This document shows positions 45,781 through 54,546 of a stretch of 64,000 bases of DNA, one piece after another. How positions within the stretch are numbered: the first letter of the stretch is position 1; every line of letters begins with the position of its first letter. The stretch lies in the NCBI RefSeq assembly GCF_030064165.1, contig NZ_CP125947.1, positions 868,001 to 932,000 on the forward strand. The letters are read 5' to 3'. The notes under the pieces are model-generated. The model ran no database searches. It was not told where the DNA came from and saw nothing but the letters and a program-made list of their open reading frames with translations. A program made the position numbers and the translations under genes. The DNA comes from Comamonas resistens. Lineage in GTDB: Bacteria > Pseudomonadota > Gammaproteobacteria > Burkholderiales > Burkholderiaceae_C.

Positions 45781-47232
45781 GTGCTGCTCTCATTGGTGAT
45801 CGTCTACCTGTTTGTGACCATAGGCATTGGCCTGTGGGCGGCCAAGCGGGTGAAAAATACGGCCGACTTTGCCATTGCCGGGCGTCATCTGCCTCTGTAC
45901 ATGATCATCACCACCACCTTCGCGACCTGGTTCGGGTCCGAGCTGGTGCTGGGCGTACCTGCCAAGTTCATCGAGGGCGGTCTGCACGCCCTGGTGGAGG
46001 ACCCGTTCGGCGCGGGCATGTGCCTGATTCTGGTGGGGGCCTTTTTCGCGGCCAAGCTCTACCGCATGAATCTGCTGACCATCAGCGATTACTACCGCGC
46101 GCGTTATGGCCGAGCCATCGAGGTGATCTGCTCGATGATCATCATGCTCAGCTATCTGGGCTGGGTCTCGGCCCAGGTCACGGCGCTGGGTCTGGTGTTC
46201 AACCTGCTTTCGGGGGGCGCGGTCAGTATTCCCATGGGCATGACGATCGGCGTGCTTTCGGTGCTGGTCTATACGCTGTTCGGTGGCATGTGGTCCGTGG
46301 CCGTGACGGACTTTGTGCAGATGATCATCCTGGTGCTGGGTCTGCTGGTGCTGGCCTTCTTCGCTGGCGACATGGCCGGCGGTGCCGGCAAGGTGGTGGA
46401 TCTGGCCACCAGTCGCGATCTGTTCAAGTTCCTGCCCGAGCCTTCGCTGCATGAAATCGTGTTCTTCATCGGCGCTGCCGTGACCATGATGCTGGGCTCG
46501 ATTCCGCAGCAGGATATCTTTCAGCGCGTGATGTCGGCCGATACCGAGAAGTCTGCCGTGCGCGGCACCATCATCGGCGGTGCCTGCTATGTGATTTTTG
46601 CCTTTGTGCCCATGTTCCTCGTGGCCAGTGCGCTCATCATCATGCCGACGGAAGCCACGGCCCTGCTGGCCGAAGATCCGCAGAAGGTGCTGCCTACCCT
46701 GGTGATGGACAAGATGCCGTTCGCCATGCAGGTGCTGTTTTTTGGCGCGCTGCTCTCGGCCATCAAGTCCTGTGCTTCGGCTACCTTGCTGGCGCCCAGC
46801 GTGACCTTCACCGAGAACATCTGGCGCCAGTTCCGTCCGTACACCACGGACAAGGACAACCTCAAGACCATGCGTATCAGCGTGCTGGTGTTTGCTGCAT
46901 GTGTGCTGGGCTACTCCATCCTGATGCAGGGCACGCCGATCTATGAGTTGGTGGCCAGTGCCTATCAGGTGCCGCTGGTGGGGGCATTCGTGCCTCTGGT
47001 CTTTGGTCTGTACTGGAAGCGCGCCACGACTCAGGGGGCCATCAGCGCCGTGGTTCTGGGCATTGGCGTATGGCTGGTCTTCATGGTCACGCCGGTGCTG
47101 AACCAGTCTTTCCCACAGCAGCTGGCTGGTCTTTTGTCGGCTGTCTTTGGCATGGTGGCGGGCTCCCTGCTGCCGCAATGGATTGGCAATCACCAGCGTG
47201 AAATCGAGAACTACACGCAGGCCAAAGCCTGA
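45781..47232 (+). CDS. Sodium:solute symporter family protein
   Basis: A polytopic inner-membrane transporter of the SSS family (483 residues, about 12-13 spans). The usual region FAIAGRHLPLYMIITTTFAT, with WFGSELVLGVPAKFIEGG, forms the early sodium-binding spans. ATWFGSE and SYLGWVSAQ are typical. The start is GTG 45781 with AGGAG 8 bases upstream. It follows ubiB by 36 bases. The substrate cannot be predicted; this subgroup often carries carboxylates or proline-like solutes. Confidence 0.9.
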   Translation: MLLSLVIVYLFVTIGIGLWAAKRVKNTADFAIAGRHLPLYMIITTTFATWFGSELVLGVPAKFIEGGLHALVEDPFGAGMCLILVGAFFAAKLYRMNLLTISDYYRARYGRAIEVICSMIIMLSYLGWVSAQVTALGLVFNLLSGGAVSIPMGMTIGVLSVLVYTLFGGMWSVAVTDFVQMIILVLGLLVLAFFAGDMAGGAGKVVDLATSRDLFKFLPEPSLHEIVFFIGAAVTMMLGSIPQQDIFQRVMSADTEKSAVRGTIIGGACYVIFAFVPMFLVASALIIMPTEATALLAEDPQKVLPTLVMDKMPFAMQVLFFGALLSAIKSCASATLLAPSVTFTENIWRQFRPYTTDKDNLKTMRISVLVFAACVLGYSILMQGTPIYELVASAYQVPLVGAFVPLVFGLYWKRATTQGAISAVVLGIGVWLVFMVTPVLNQSFPQQLAGLLSAVFGMVAGSLLPQWIGNHQREIENYTQAKA

Positions 47233-47293
47233 ATCCAAAATCCGGGCGCTGTCGGAGATGTCGCTGCAATGCAGCAAAACAAGGGTCGGCGCC

Positions 47294-47299
47294 TATAAT
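47294..47299 (+). promoter_or_regulatory. Consensus -10 (TATAAT) upstream of fmdB-DUF502-aspS
   Basis: A perfect TATAAT within GCCTATAATTGAGAG lies 34 bases before the ATG of the zinc-ribbon gene. The -35 region is poor. Transcription should start near 47306. Confidence 0.6.
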
Positions 47300-47332
47300 T
47301 GAGAGTTTTTGCACTTCCCTCGTTTTAGCGCT

Positions 47333-47605
47333 ATGCCTATCTATGCATACAAGTGTGGCTCCTGTGGCCACGCCAAGGATGTGCTGCGGAAAATCTCGGA
47401 CGCGCCGCTGACCGTGTGCCCAGCTTGCGGGGCCGAGGCCTTTTCCAAGCAGCTCACAGCCCCGGGCTTTCAGCTCAAGGGCTCTGGCTGGTACGCCACG
47501 GACTTCAAGAACAGCGGCAGCAAACCGGCTGCAAGCAGCTCTCCATCCACTGACAGTGCTGCTGCGCCTGCAGCCGCTCCTGCTCCTGCCACCGCCAATT
47601 CCTGA
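47333..47605 (+). CDS. FmdB-type zinc-ribbon protein
   Basis: A 90-residue protein that begins MPIYAYKCGSCGHAKDVLRK with the zinc-ribbon cysteine pairs CGSC and CPAC. GFQLKGSGWYATDFKN follows, the FmdB/CxxC_CxxC_SSSS signature, and the tail is alanine/proline/serine-rich. The open frame extends to 47309, but ATG 47333 is the family start. It is 14 bases before the DUF502 gene and probably an operon partner of it and of aspS. The FmdB domain is widespread and its role is poorly defined. Confidence 0.92.
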   Translation: MPIYAYKCGSCGHAKDVLRKISDAPLTVCPACGAEAFSKQLTAPGFQLKGSGWYATDFKNSGSKPAASSSPSTDSAAAPAAAPAPATANS

Positions 47606-47619
47606 GGCTCACTCACACT

Positions 47620-48264
47620 ATGTCTGCATTGCGCAAGTGGTTGATTGCCGGCCTGCTGGTCATCGTTCCCTTGGTGATCACGCTGGGCGTGCTCAACTGG
47701 ATCATAGGAACCCTGGACCAGACCTTGGCAATCCTGCCCGAGGCCTGGCAGCCCGACAAATTGCTGGGCATGCATATCCCGGGCTTCGGCGTCATATTGA
47801 CTCTGCTGATTCTGCTGCTGGTCGGCGGCATTGCCAGCAACTTCATCGGCCGCAAGCTGGTGGGCTGGGGCGATGCGCTGGTGCGCCGCATTCCCGTGGT
47901 GCGCTCCATCTACTCCAGCGTCAAGCAGGTCTCGGATACCGTGTTCTCCGACAGCGGCAATGCCTTTCGCACCGCCGTGCTGGTGCAGTGGCCGCGCGAG
48001 GGCGTATGGACCGTGGCTTTTGTCACGGGTCAGCCCAGCGGTGAAGTGGCGGCCCTGCTGCGCGATGAATATGTGAGCGTCTTTGTGCCCACCACGCCCA
48101 ACCCCACCGGGGGTTACTTCGTGCTGGTGCGCAAGAGCGAGTGCATCGAGCTGGAAATGAGCGTGGATGCGGCGCTCAAATACATTGTTTCGATGGGTGT
48201 GGTGGCTCCGCCAGACCTCGCCCTGATCGAAGAATCCAAACAAACAACCTTGTCGCACCCCTAA
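47620..48264 (+). CDS. DUF502 family membrane protein
   Basis: A 214-residue inner-membrane protein with two N-terminal spans (WLIAGLLVIVPLVITLGVL and VILTLLILLLVGGIASNFIG) and a cytoplasmic domain. The domain carries the conserved IPVVRSIYSSVKQVSDTVFS and VFVPTTPNPTGGYFVLV blocks of DUF502. It lies between fmdB and aspS, an order seen in many betaproteobacteria. No biochemical role is known. Confidence 0.92.
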   Translation: MSALRKWLIAGLLVIVPLVITLGVLNWIIGTLDQTLAILPEAWQPDKLLGMHIPGFGVILTLLILLLVGGIASNFIGRKLVGWGDALVRRIPVVRSIYSSVKQVSDTVFSDSGNAFRTAVLVQWPREGVWTVAFVTGQPSGEVAALLRDEYVSVFVPTTPNPTGGYFVLVRKSECIELEMSVDAALKYIVSMGVVAPPDLALIEESKQTTLSHP

Positions 48265-48282
48265 GGTGCAGGAAGACTTTTC

Positions 48283-50088
48283 ATGGCAATGCGTTCTCAA
48301 TACTGCGGTCTGGTGACCGAAGCCCAAATGGGCGAAACCGTGACCCTGTGCGGCTGGGTGAACCGCCGCCGTGACCACGGTGGTGTGATCTTCATCGACC
48401 TGCGCGACCGCGAAGGCTATGTGCAGGTGGTCTGCGACCCTGACCGTGCCGAGATGTTCAAGACCGCCGAAGGCATCCGCAACGAGTTCTGCGTGCAGGT
48501 CAAGGGCGTGGTGCGTGCACGTCCCGCAGGCACGACCAACGACAAGCTCAAGAGTGGCCAGATCGAAGTGCTGTGCCATGAGCTCAACGTGCTCAACGCT
48601 TCCGTCACGCCTCCCTTCCAGCTCGACGACGACAACCTGTCGGAAACCGTGCGCCTCACAAACCGCGTGCTGGACCTGCGCCGTCCCGTCATGCAGCGCA
48701 ATATGATGCTGCGCTACAAGACCGCCATCCAGGTGCGCAACTATCTGGACAAGCTGGGCTTTATCGACATCGAAACCCCCATGCTGGGCAAGTCCACGCC
48801 CGAAGGTGCGCGCGACTACCTCGTGCCCTCGCGTGTGCATGACGGCGAATTCTTCGCGCTGCCCCAGTCGCCCCAGCTGTACAAGCAGATGCTGATGGTG
48901 GCCGGCTACGACCGCTACTACCAGATCACCAAGTGCTTCCGCGACGAAGACCTGCGCGCCGATCGCCAGCCCGAATTCACGCAGATCGACTGCGAAACCT
49001 CCTTCCTGAACGAAGAAGAGATCCGCGCCATCTTCCAGCAGATGATCACGGAAGTGTTCCAGACCCAACTGGGCGTGGAACTGGGCGAGTTCCCCATCAT
49101 GACCTACCAGGACGCGGCCTTCCGCTTCGGTTCGGACAAGCCTGACCTGCGCGTCAAGCTGGAGTTCACCGAGCTGACCGACTGCATGGGCGACGTGGAC
49201 TTCAAGGTCTTCTCCGTGCCTGCCACCACCAAGGGTGGCCGCGTGGTGGCCCTGCGCGTGCCTGGCGGTGCCCAGATTTCGCGTGGCGAGATCGACGGCT
49301 ACACCGAGTTCGTCAAGATCTACGGCGCCAAGGGCCTGGCCTGGATCAAGGTCAATGAAGTGGCCAAGGGCCGTGACGGCCTGCAGTCGCCCATCGTCAA
49401 GAACATCCATGACGCGGCGATCGCTGAAATCTTGAAACGCACCGGCGCGCAAGACGGTGACCTGTTGTTCTTCGGTGCAGACAAGGAAAAGATCGTCAAC
49501 GACTCCATCGGCGCCTTGCGCCTGAAGGTCGGTCACAGCGAATTCGGCAAGAAGAACGGTCTGTTCGAAGACAAATGGGCGCCGCTGTGGGTGGTGGACT
49601 TCCCCATGTTCGAACATGACGAGGAAGACAACCGTTGGGTGGCCGTGCACCACCCCTTCACCTCGCCCAAGGATGGCCACGAGGAGCTGATGGTCACCGA
49701 CCCCGGCAAGTGCATCGCCAAGGCCTACGACATGGTGTTGAACGGCTGGGAGCTCGGCGGCGGCTCGGTGCGTATCCACCGCGCCGACGTGCAGGCCAAG
49801 GTGTTTGCGGCTCTGAACATCTCGCCCGAAGACCAGCGCGCCAAGTTCGGCTACCTGCTGGATGCGCTGCAATACGGCGCGCCTCCCCATGGCGGCCTGG
49901 CCTTCGGCCTGGATCGTCTGATCACGCTGATGACTGGTTCGGACTCCATCCGCGACGTGATTGCCTTCCCCAAGACCCAGCGCGCCCAGGATCTGCTGAC
50001 CCAGGCTCCTTCGCCCGTGGATGAGAAGCAGCTGCGCGAGCTGCACATCAAGCTGCGCAACCCCATGGTGACCACCACCGAGGCTTGA
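48283..50088 (+). CDS. aspS: Aspartyl-tRNA synthetase
   Basis: AspS is the class IIb synthetase for tRNA-Asp; the betaproteobacterial type may also charge tRNA-Asn if no AsnRS is present. The N-terminal OB fold begins near [20 protein letters not shown]. Motif 2 is [20 protein letters not shown] and motif 3 is [20 protein letters not shown]. The GAD insertion domain lies at about 290-420. Length 601. It is the last gene of fmdB-DUF502-aspS and ends in a strong terminator. nudB lies beyond, as in many proteobacteria. Confidence 0.97.
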   Translation: MAMRSQYCGLVTEAQMGETVTLCGWVNRRRDHGGVIFIDLRDREGYVQVVCDPDRAEMFKTAEGIRNEFCVQVKGVVRARPAGTTNDKLKSGQIEVLCHELNVLNASVTPPFQLDDDNLSETVRLTNRVLDLRRPVMQRNMMLRYKTAIQVRNYLDKLGFIDIETPMLGKSTPEGARDYLVPSRVHDGEFFALPQSPQLYKQMLMVAGYDRYYQITKCFRDEDLRADRQPEFTQIDCETSFLNEEEIRAIFQQMITEVFQTQLGVELGEFPIMTYQDAAFRFGSDKPDLRVKLEFTELTDCMGDVDFKVFSVPATTKGGRVVALRVPGGAQISRGEIDGYTEFVKIYGAKGLAWIKVNEVAKGRDGLQSPIVKNIHDAAIAEILKRTGAQDGDLLFFGADKEKIVNDSIGALRLKVGHSEFGKKNGLFEDKWAPLWVVDFPMFEHDEEDNRWVAVHHPFTSPKDGHEELMVTDPGKCIAKAYDMVLNGWELGGGSVRIHRADVQAKVFAALNISPEDQRAKFGYLLDALQYGAPPHGGLAFGLDRLITLMTGSDSIRDVIAFPKTQRAQDLLTQAPSPVDEKQLRELHIKLRNPMVTTTEA

Positions 50089-50135
50089 TGCATTGCTGTC
50101 GGCACAAGGCCTTGAGGCTTTGTGCGATAGTCCGG

Positions 50136-50170
50136 GCGCCAGACAGCGAATTCGCTGCTGGCGCTTTTTT
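50136..50170 (+). terminator. Intrinsic terminator after aspS
   Basis: The long stem GCGCCAG(A)CAGCGAA / TTCGCTGCTGGCGC has one bulged A and is followed by TTTTTT, 48 bases after the stop. A weaker hairpin (GCACAAGGCC ... GGCTTTGTGC) lies just before it. Confidence 0.93.
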
Positions 50171-50304
50171 GTTGCCGGGCCGCCCAAAGGCAAAAAGCGG
50201 TCCCCACCGGGGACAGCGGCCACACGTCAATGGGCGCGTGAGGGTATTTGTTGGTTGTTGCTAGGCTATCAATAGCTGAAGCCGCCTGTCTTTATTGATA
50301 TTCC

Positions 50305-51150
50305 ATGAATTTGATACCTGAAATCCATGATGGACGCGCGCAGTCAGCTCTCAAAATGGCTGCAATAGCCTTGCTGACAGGCTTGGCCCTGGCCGGCTGC
50401 AACAAGCAGCAGACCGAGCTGGGGCAGGGGGGCTCCGAGATCTCGGGCTCCGCCGGACCGCTGGGTGCCAACCACGCGGCCAAGTCGCTGGAGCAATGCG
50501 ATGCGCCCATCGCCACCGTGGCCCTGGTGGAGAATCCGCGCGGCTATGTCATGCCTCACGGCAACGGTCAATTGCCGCCCACGCCCGTGCCGCTGATCAA
50601 GCTGCTGGCCCAGCAAAGCGGGTGCTTCCGCGTGGTGGACCGCAACGCCGGCCTGCAGGGCACGATCCAGGAGGGCGAGCTGCGCGACTCGGGCGTGTTG
50701 CGCAAGAACGGCACGGTGCACAAGGGCCGGGGCTACGAGGCCCAGTACCAGATGGTGCCCAGCCTGACCTTCAGCGAGCAGAATGCGGGCGGCGGCCTGT
50801 CCGGCATCATCGCCATGATTCCCGTGTTGCGCGATATTGCCGGGCTGGCGGGTCTGGCCGAGAACGTCAAGCTCAAGGAAGCTCAGACCGCGCTGTTTCT
50901 AACCGATACCGAAACCACGGAGCAGGTGGCGGCCTCCACCGGCTCGGCCCGCGCCACCGACCTGGGCGTGGGTGGCCTGGTGCTGGGCAAGCTGGGCGGC
51001 GGTGGCGGCGCGGGCTGGAGCAATACCAATGAAGGCAAGGTCATCGCAGCGGCTTTTCTCGATGCCCACAACCAGCTGGTGCACCAGCTGCGCGCGCTGC
51101 AGGCCAAGGAGCTGCCGCCGGCCGTGGCCACCAGGGCAGGTCGCTCCTGA
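50305..51150 (+). CDS. CsgG-like outer-membrane lipoprotein
   Basis: A 281-residue lipoprotein. The signal peptide MAAIALLTGLALAGCN contains a lipobox (LAGC) near residue 32, after a longer N region that begins at ATG 50305. The mature protein resembles CsgG/HfaB-type proteins, with an ATVALVENPRGYVMPHGN start and then PVPLIKLLAQQSGCFRVVDR and ARATDLGVGGLVLGKLGGG. No curli (csgA/B/E/F) or holdfast genes are present. It is therefore an orphan CsgG-like lipoprotein. An envelope secretion channel or scaffold role is only inferred from the family. Confidence 0.72.
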   Translation: MNLIPEIHDGRAQSALKMAAIALLTGLALAGCNKQQTELGQGGSEISGSAGPLGANHAAKSLEQCDAPIATVALVENPRGYVMPHGNGQLPPTPVPLIKLLAQQSGCFRVVDRNAGLQGTIQEGELRDSGVLRKNGTVHKGRGYEAQYQMVPSLTFSEQNAGGGLSGIIAMIPVLRDIAGLAGLAENVKLKEAQTALFLTDTETTEQVAASTGSARATDLGVGGLVLGKLGGGGGAGWSNTNEGKVIAAAFLDAHNQLVHQLRALQAKELPPAVATRAGRS

Positions 51151-51201
51151 GTCGATGGCCGTGCTCAGCCTGCCGTCATGCTCCAGGCGTAGGATGGAGG
51201 C

Positions 51202-51735
51202 ATGACTTCATCGTCCGAAGAATCCAGGCCACTGCCCAGGCCCTACAAGATTCCGGAATCCGTGCTCGTGGTGATCTACCGCGAGGGCGGACAGGTCCTG
51301 CTGCTGCGCCGCACCCTGCCAGCGCCGCAGGGCGAGGATTTCTGGCAATCGGTGACCGGCAGCAAGGACAGCGCTCAGGAAGACTGGCGCGAGACCGCCG
51401 TGCGCGAGGTGCTGGAAGAAACCGGTATCGATGCACTGGCCGAAGGCTGCCAGCTCACGGACTGGGAACTTGAGAACATCTACACCATCTATCCAGAGTG
51501 GCAGCACCGCTATGCGCCAGGGGTCTGGCACAACCATGAAAGAGTCTTCGGGCTTCGTGTGCCGTCCTACATGCCTGTGCACTTGAATCCGAGAGAGCAC
51601 ACCGCACATGATTGGCATGATTGGCGCGAAGCAGCCCGGCGCTGCTTTTCCTCTTCCAATGCCGAAGCGATTTTGCTGCTGCCGCGCTTCGCACCGGAGC
51701 TTGCCGGTGCCCAAGACCGTTTGCCGCAGCCATGA
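51202..51735 (+). CDS. nudB: Dihydroneopterin triphosphate diphosphatase NudB
   Basis: NudB removes pyrophosphate from dihydroneopterin triphosphate, the second step of folate synthesis. The Nudix-like box is GSKDSAQEDWRETAVREV then LEETGI, one residue longer in its first part than the textbook box. QSVTGSKDS and WQHRYAPGVWHNHERVFGL are the NudB-specific parts. ATG 51202 follows GGAGG. It ends in an ATGA overlap with the next gene. folE, the step before, lies about 1 kb downstream. Confidence 0.88.
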   Translation: MTSSSEESRPLPRPYKIPESVLVVIYREGGQVLLLRRTLPAPQGEDFWQSVTGSKDSAQEDWRETAVREVLEETGIDALAEGCQLTDWELENIYTIYPEWQHRYAPGVWHNHERVFGLRVPSYMPVHLNPREHTAHDWHDWREAARRCFSSSNAEAILLLPRFAPELAGAQDRLPQP

Positions 51736-52514
51736 ACAAGCCTGAGCCTATGCCTGAAACACAGTTGTCCGCCGCAGCCGATCCGCAGATTCTGCGTGTG
51801 GCCACTTACAACATTCACAAGGGAGTGCAGGGCCTGGGGCCCGCCAGACGGCTGGAAATCCACAATCTGGGACTGGCCGTGGAGCAGCTCGATGCCGATA
51901 TCGTCTGCCTGCAGGAAGTGCGCAAGATGAATCGCAAGGAGGAGCAGTACTTCGACCGCTGGCCCAGCGTGCCCCAGGCCGAATATCTGGCTCCCGAAGG
52001 CTACGAATCCGTTTACCTGACCAATGCCTACACGCGCGATGGCGAGCACGGCAACGCGCTGCTCAGCCGCTGGCCCGTGATCGGCTACCAGCGCGAGGAC
52101 ATCTCCGACCACCGTTTCGAGCAGCGCGGCCTGCTGCATGTGGAGCTGGATATTCAGGGCAAGCGCGTGCACTCCATCGTCGTGCACCTGGGCCTGATTC
52201 ATGGCAGCCGCATTCGCCAGATTGCCCAGCTGCATCGCTTCATCGAGCGCGAGGTGCCGCCCAATGCCCCGCTGGTGGTGGCGGGCGACTTCAATGACTG
52301 GGGCAACCAGATCAAGCGCATGCTGGCCGGCTTTGGCCTGTTCGAGTTCGAAGGCGATCGCGGTGCACTGACCTATCCCTCGCGCCTGCCGATTGCCCAG
52401 CTGGACCACATCTATGTGCGCGGGCTGACGCCGCTGGGCCTGCAGGTGCCCAAGGGGCGCATCTGGTGGCGCATGTCGGACCATCTGCCCCTCATCGCAG
52501 AGTTCAGGCTGTAA
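51732..52514 (+). CDS. Endonuclease/exonuclease/phosphatase family protein
   Basis: A 260-residue EEP-superfamily hydrolase. The catalytic blocks are in order: VATYNIHKGVQGLG, VCLQEVRKMN, VVHLGLIHG, VVAGDFNDWGNQ, LDHIYVRG and SDHLPLIAEF. There is no signal peptide. It overlaps nudB by 4 bases. The substrate (nucleic acid, phospholipid or inositide) cannot be decided. A GC-rich repeat begins right after the stop. The open frame starts at 51621 but the ATG at 51732 is the natural start. Confidence 0.88.
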   Translation: MNKPEPMPETQLSAAADPQILRVATYNIHKGVQGLGPARRLEIHNLGLAVEQLDADIVCLQEVRKMNRKEEQYFDRWPSVPQAEYLAPEGYESVYLTNAYTRDGEHGNALLSRWPVIGYQREDISDHRFEQRGLLHVELDIQGKRVHSIVVHLGLIHGSRIRQIAQLHRFIEREVPPNAPLVVAGDFNDWGNQIKRMLAGFGLFEFEGDRGALTYPSRLPIAQLDHIYVRGLTPLGLQVPKGRIWWRMSDHLPLIAEFRL

Positions 52515-52602
52515 CACCCCCTGAGGCGCTTTGCGCCTTCCCCCTCTGTTCAGGAGGGGGACGACAGCTTCGCTGCGGGGCGGCCCTTGCTTGCTGTCTC
52601 TT
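52515..52602 (+). repeat. GC-rich post-stop-codon dispersed repeat, copy 4 (clearest)
   Basis: Immediately after TAA it reads CACCCCCTGAGGCGCTTTGC, then GCCTTCCCCCTCTGTTCAGG, AGGGGGACGACAGCTTCGC and TGCGGGGCGGCCCTTGCTTG. GGCGC-TTT-GCGCC and CCCCCTC-TGTTCA-GAGGGGG-type stems are evident. Confidence 0.8.
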
Positions 52603-52715
52603 GTTTAGGCTCTGCCTGATCTGAGTTGCTCCTGAAATAATAGCTTTCTGGGCCTTCTAAATCAGCCTGGGATGACAAATCCTTTGTGGCCTTGGGTCGT
52701 TTATTCGCTGGTACC

Positions 52716-53447
52716 ATGCCTGCCATGTTCAGAGATCTCGCCGACATGAAAAAAGACAACTCAGCCGAGGGGACGCCCGTCTCGGTCAAGATCCGCGAGC
52801 GGCTGCATGCAGCGCAGAAGCGCTTCCACGCTAACGACAATATTTCCGAATTCATCGAGCCCGGCGAGCTGGAAAAGCTGCTGGACGAGGTGCAGGAGAA
52901 GATGCAGGGCGTGCTCGACTCCATGGTCATCGACACCGAGCACGATCACAATACCCGCGCCACGGCCCGCCGCGTGGCCAAGATGTACCTCAACGAAGTG
53001 TTCCGCGGCCGCTATGTGCACCAACCCGCGATCACCGAGTTCCCCAATGCCGAGCATCTGAACGAGCTGATGATTGTCGGCCCGATCACCGTGCGCAGCG
53101 CCTGCAGCCACCACCTGTGTCCCGTGATCGGCAAGATCTGGATCGGCGTGCTGCCCAACAAGAACACGAATGTGATCGGCCTGTCCAAGTACGCCCGTCT
53201 GGTGGACTGGATCATGGGTCGCCCGCAGATTCAGGAAGAAGCCATCATCCAGCTGGCCGACCTGATCATGGACAAGACCCGTCCCGACGGCCTGGCCGTG
53301 GTCATGGAGGCATCCCACTTCTGCATGTCCTGGCGCGGCGTGCGCGAGATGGACAGCAAGATGCTCAACTCCGTCATGCGCGGTGCTTTCCTCACCAACT
53401 CCGAACTGCGCCGCGAATTCCTGTCGCTCATAGCAGCTAGAAAATAA
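52716..53447 (+). CDS. folE: GTP cyclohydrolase I
   Basis: FolE converts GTP to dihydroneopterin triphosphate, the first step of folate synthesis. The zinc ligands are in SACSHHLCPVIG and HFCMSWRGVRE. EHLNELMIVGPITVRSACSH and GLSKYARLVDWIMGRPQIQ are the core blocks. Three in-frame ATGs (52716, 52725, 52746) compete; 52716 gives 243 residues and none has a clear ribosome site. About 200 bases of GC-rich and AGCT-type repeat sequence separate it from the upstream gene. Confidence 0.94.
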   Translation: MPAMFRDLADMKKDNSAEGTPVSVKIRERLHAAQKRFHANDNISEFIEPGELEKLLDEVQEKMQGVLDSMVIDTEHDHNTRATARRVAKMYLNEVFRGRYVHQPAITEFPNAEHLNELMIVGPITVRSACSHHLCPVIGKIWIGVLPNKNTNVIGLSKYARLVDWIMGRPQIQEEAIIQLADLIMDKTRPDGLAVVMEASHFCMSWRGVREMDSKMLNSVMRGAFLTNSELRREFLSLIAARK

Positions 53448-53448
53448 A

Positions 53449-53530
53449 TGATCCCCCTGTGGCGCTTCGTGCCTTCCCCCACGGGGGGACAACGCCTTTG
53501 CTGCGGGGCGGCCCTTGCTTGGCGTCCCTC
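53449..53530 (+). repeat. GC-rich post-stop-codon dispersed repeat, copy 5
   Basis: It starts about 5 bases after the folE stop with CCCCCTGTGGCGCTTCGTGC, then CTTCCCCCACGGGGGGACAA, CGCCTTTGCTGCGGGGCGGC and CCTTGCTTGGCG. It is about 80% alike to copy 4 by eye. Confidence 0.78.
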
Positions 53531-53599
53531 ACAAGTGCTGTGCCAGTCACATCAGGCACTGGTCATGTGCGGCCAGATGAGCAACTGAATTTTTCTTTT

Positions 53600-53630
53600 C
53601 AAAAGGCTGCGCGTCGCGCGGCCTTTTGCA
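53600..53630 (+). terminator. Hairpin upstream of the DMT permease gene
   Basis: CAAAAGGC (53600-53607) pairs with GCCTTTTG (53621-53628), with an internal GCGCG / CGCGC. A short T-containing tail follows. It lies 15 bases before ATG 53643 and may end folE transcription. Confidence 0.55.
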
Positions 53631-53642
53631 TTTCTGGCCCTC

Positions 53643-54533
53643 ATGTCCCTGCAAGCGTTCACTCTCATCATTTTGGCCGGCCTGATTCATTCGGGCTGGA
53701 ATATCGTGGCCAAGAAGGCGAGGGGAGATGCGCGCTTTTCGCTGTATGTCTCGGTCTTCAATGCGCTGATCTGGGCGCCGCTGGGCTGGTGGCTGGGGCG
53801 GGATGTGGTGCCGGGATGGGGCTGGATGGAATGGGGCTTCGTCACGGCCAGTGCCTTGCTGCATGTGGCGTATTTTGTCGTGCTGCTGCGTGGCTACCGC
53901 GTGGCGGATCTGACGGTGGTCTATCCGCTGGCGCGTGGCAGCGGGCCGCTGATTTCTTCGCTGGTGGCGGTGCTGTTCCTGGGAGAGCAGATTTCCACAC
54001 TCGGTGCAGCCGGCATCGCAGGCGTGGTGCTGGGCGTGTTTCTGATTGCCGGTGGACCGCGCATGATTCTGGCCGTCCGTGAGGGCCAGAATGCCGAGGC
54101 CCGCCAGCGCGTGCTGGCCGGGCTGTACTACGGCTTGCTGACGGGCATGTTCATTGCCGCCTATACGGTGGTGGACAGCTACGCGGTCAAGATGCTGCTG
54201 ATGTCGCCGATTCTGGTGGACTATGTGGGCAATCTGATCCGGCTGCTCGTTCTGGCCCCGCTGGCGGTGCAGGACTGGTCCGAGACCCGGCGGCTGTGGC
54301 GCGTGCAGTGGCGTTATGCGGCTCTGGTGGCCTTTTTCAGTCCCATTGCCTATGTGCTGGTGCTGTATGCGGTGCAAAGCGCGCCCATCTCCCACGTGGC
54401 TCCCGCGCGCGAGGTCTCCATGCTGTTTGCCGCGCTGATCGGCGGCAAGCTGCTGGGCGAGGGCGATAGAGGTCTGCGCATTGCGGGCGCCATCATGATC
54501 GCGCTTGGCGTGACGGCGCTGGGTCTGGGTTGA
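53643..54533 (+). CDS. DMT superfamily (EamA) transporter
   Basis: A 296-residue membrane protein with about ten predicted spans and two EamA domains. FTLIILAGLIHSGWNIVAKK opens the first and AGLYYGLLTGMFIAAYTVV the second. The positive stretches DWSETRRLWRVQWRYA mark a cytoplasmic loop. It starts at ATG 53643 and DUF429 follows 13 bases after the stop. The substrate is unknown; amino acids or metabolites are usual in the family. Confidence 0.88.
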   Translation: MSLQAFTLIILAGLIHSGWNIVAKKARGDARFSLYVSVFNALIWAPLGWWLGRDVVPGWGWMEWGFVTASALLHVAYFVVLLRGYRVADLTVVYPLARGSGPLISSLVAVLFLGEQISTLGAAGIAGVVLGVFLIAGGPRMILAVREGQNAEARQRVLAGLYYGLLTGMFIAAYTVVDSYAVKMLLMSPILVDYVGNLIRLLVLAPLAVQDWSETRRLWRVQWRYAALVAFFSPIAYVLVLYAVQSAPISHVAPAREVSMLFAALIGGKLLGEGDRGLRIAGAIMIALGVTALGLG

Positions 54534-54546
54534 ACAGGGGCTTGGC

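Noticed and set aside
47470..50223. 917-codon minus-strand frame
   Set aside because: It mirrors DUF502 and aspS in antisense; no recognisable motif, start context or composition of a protein.
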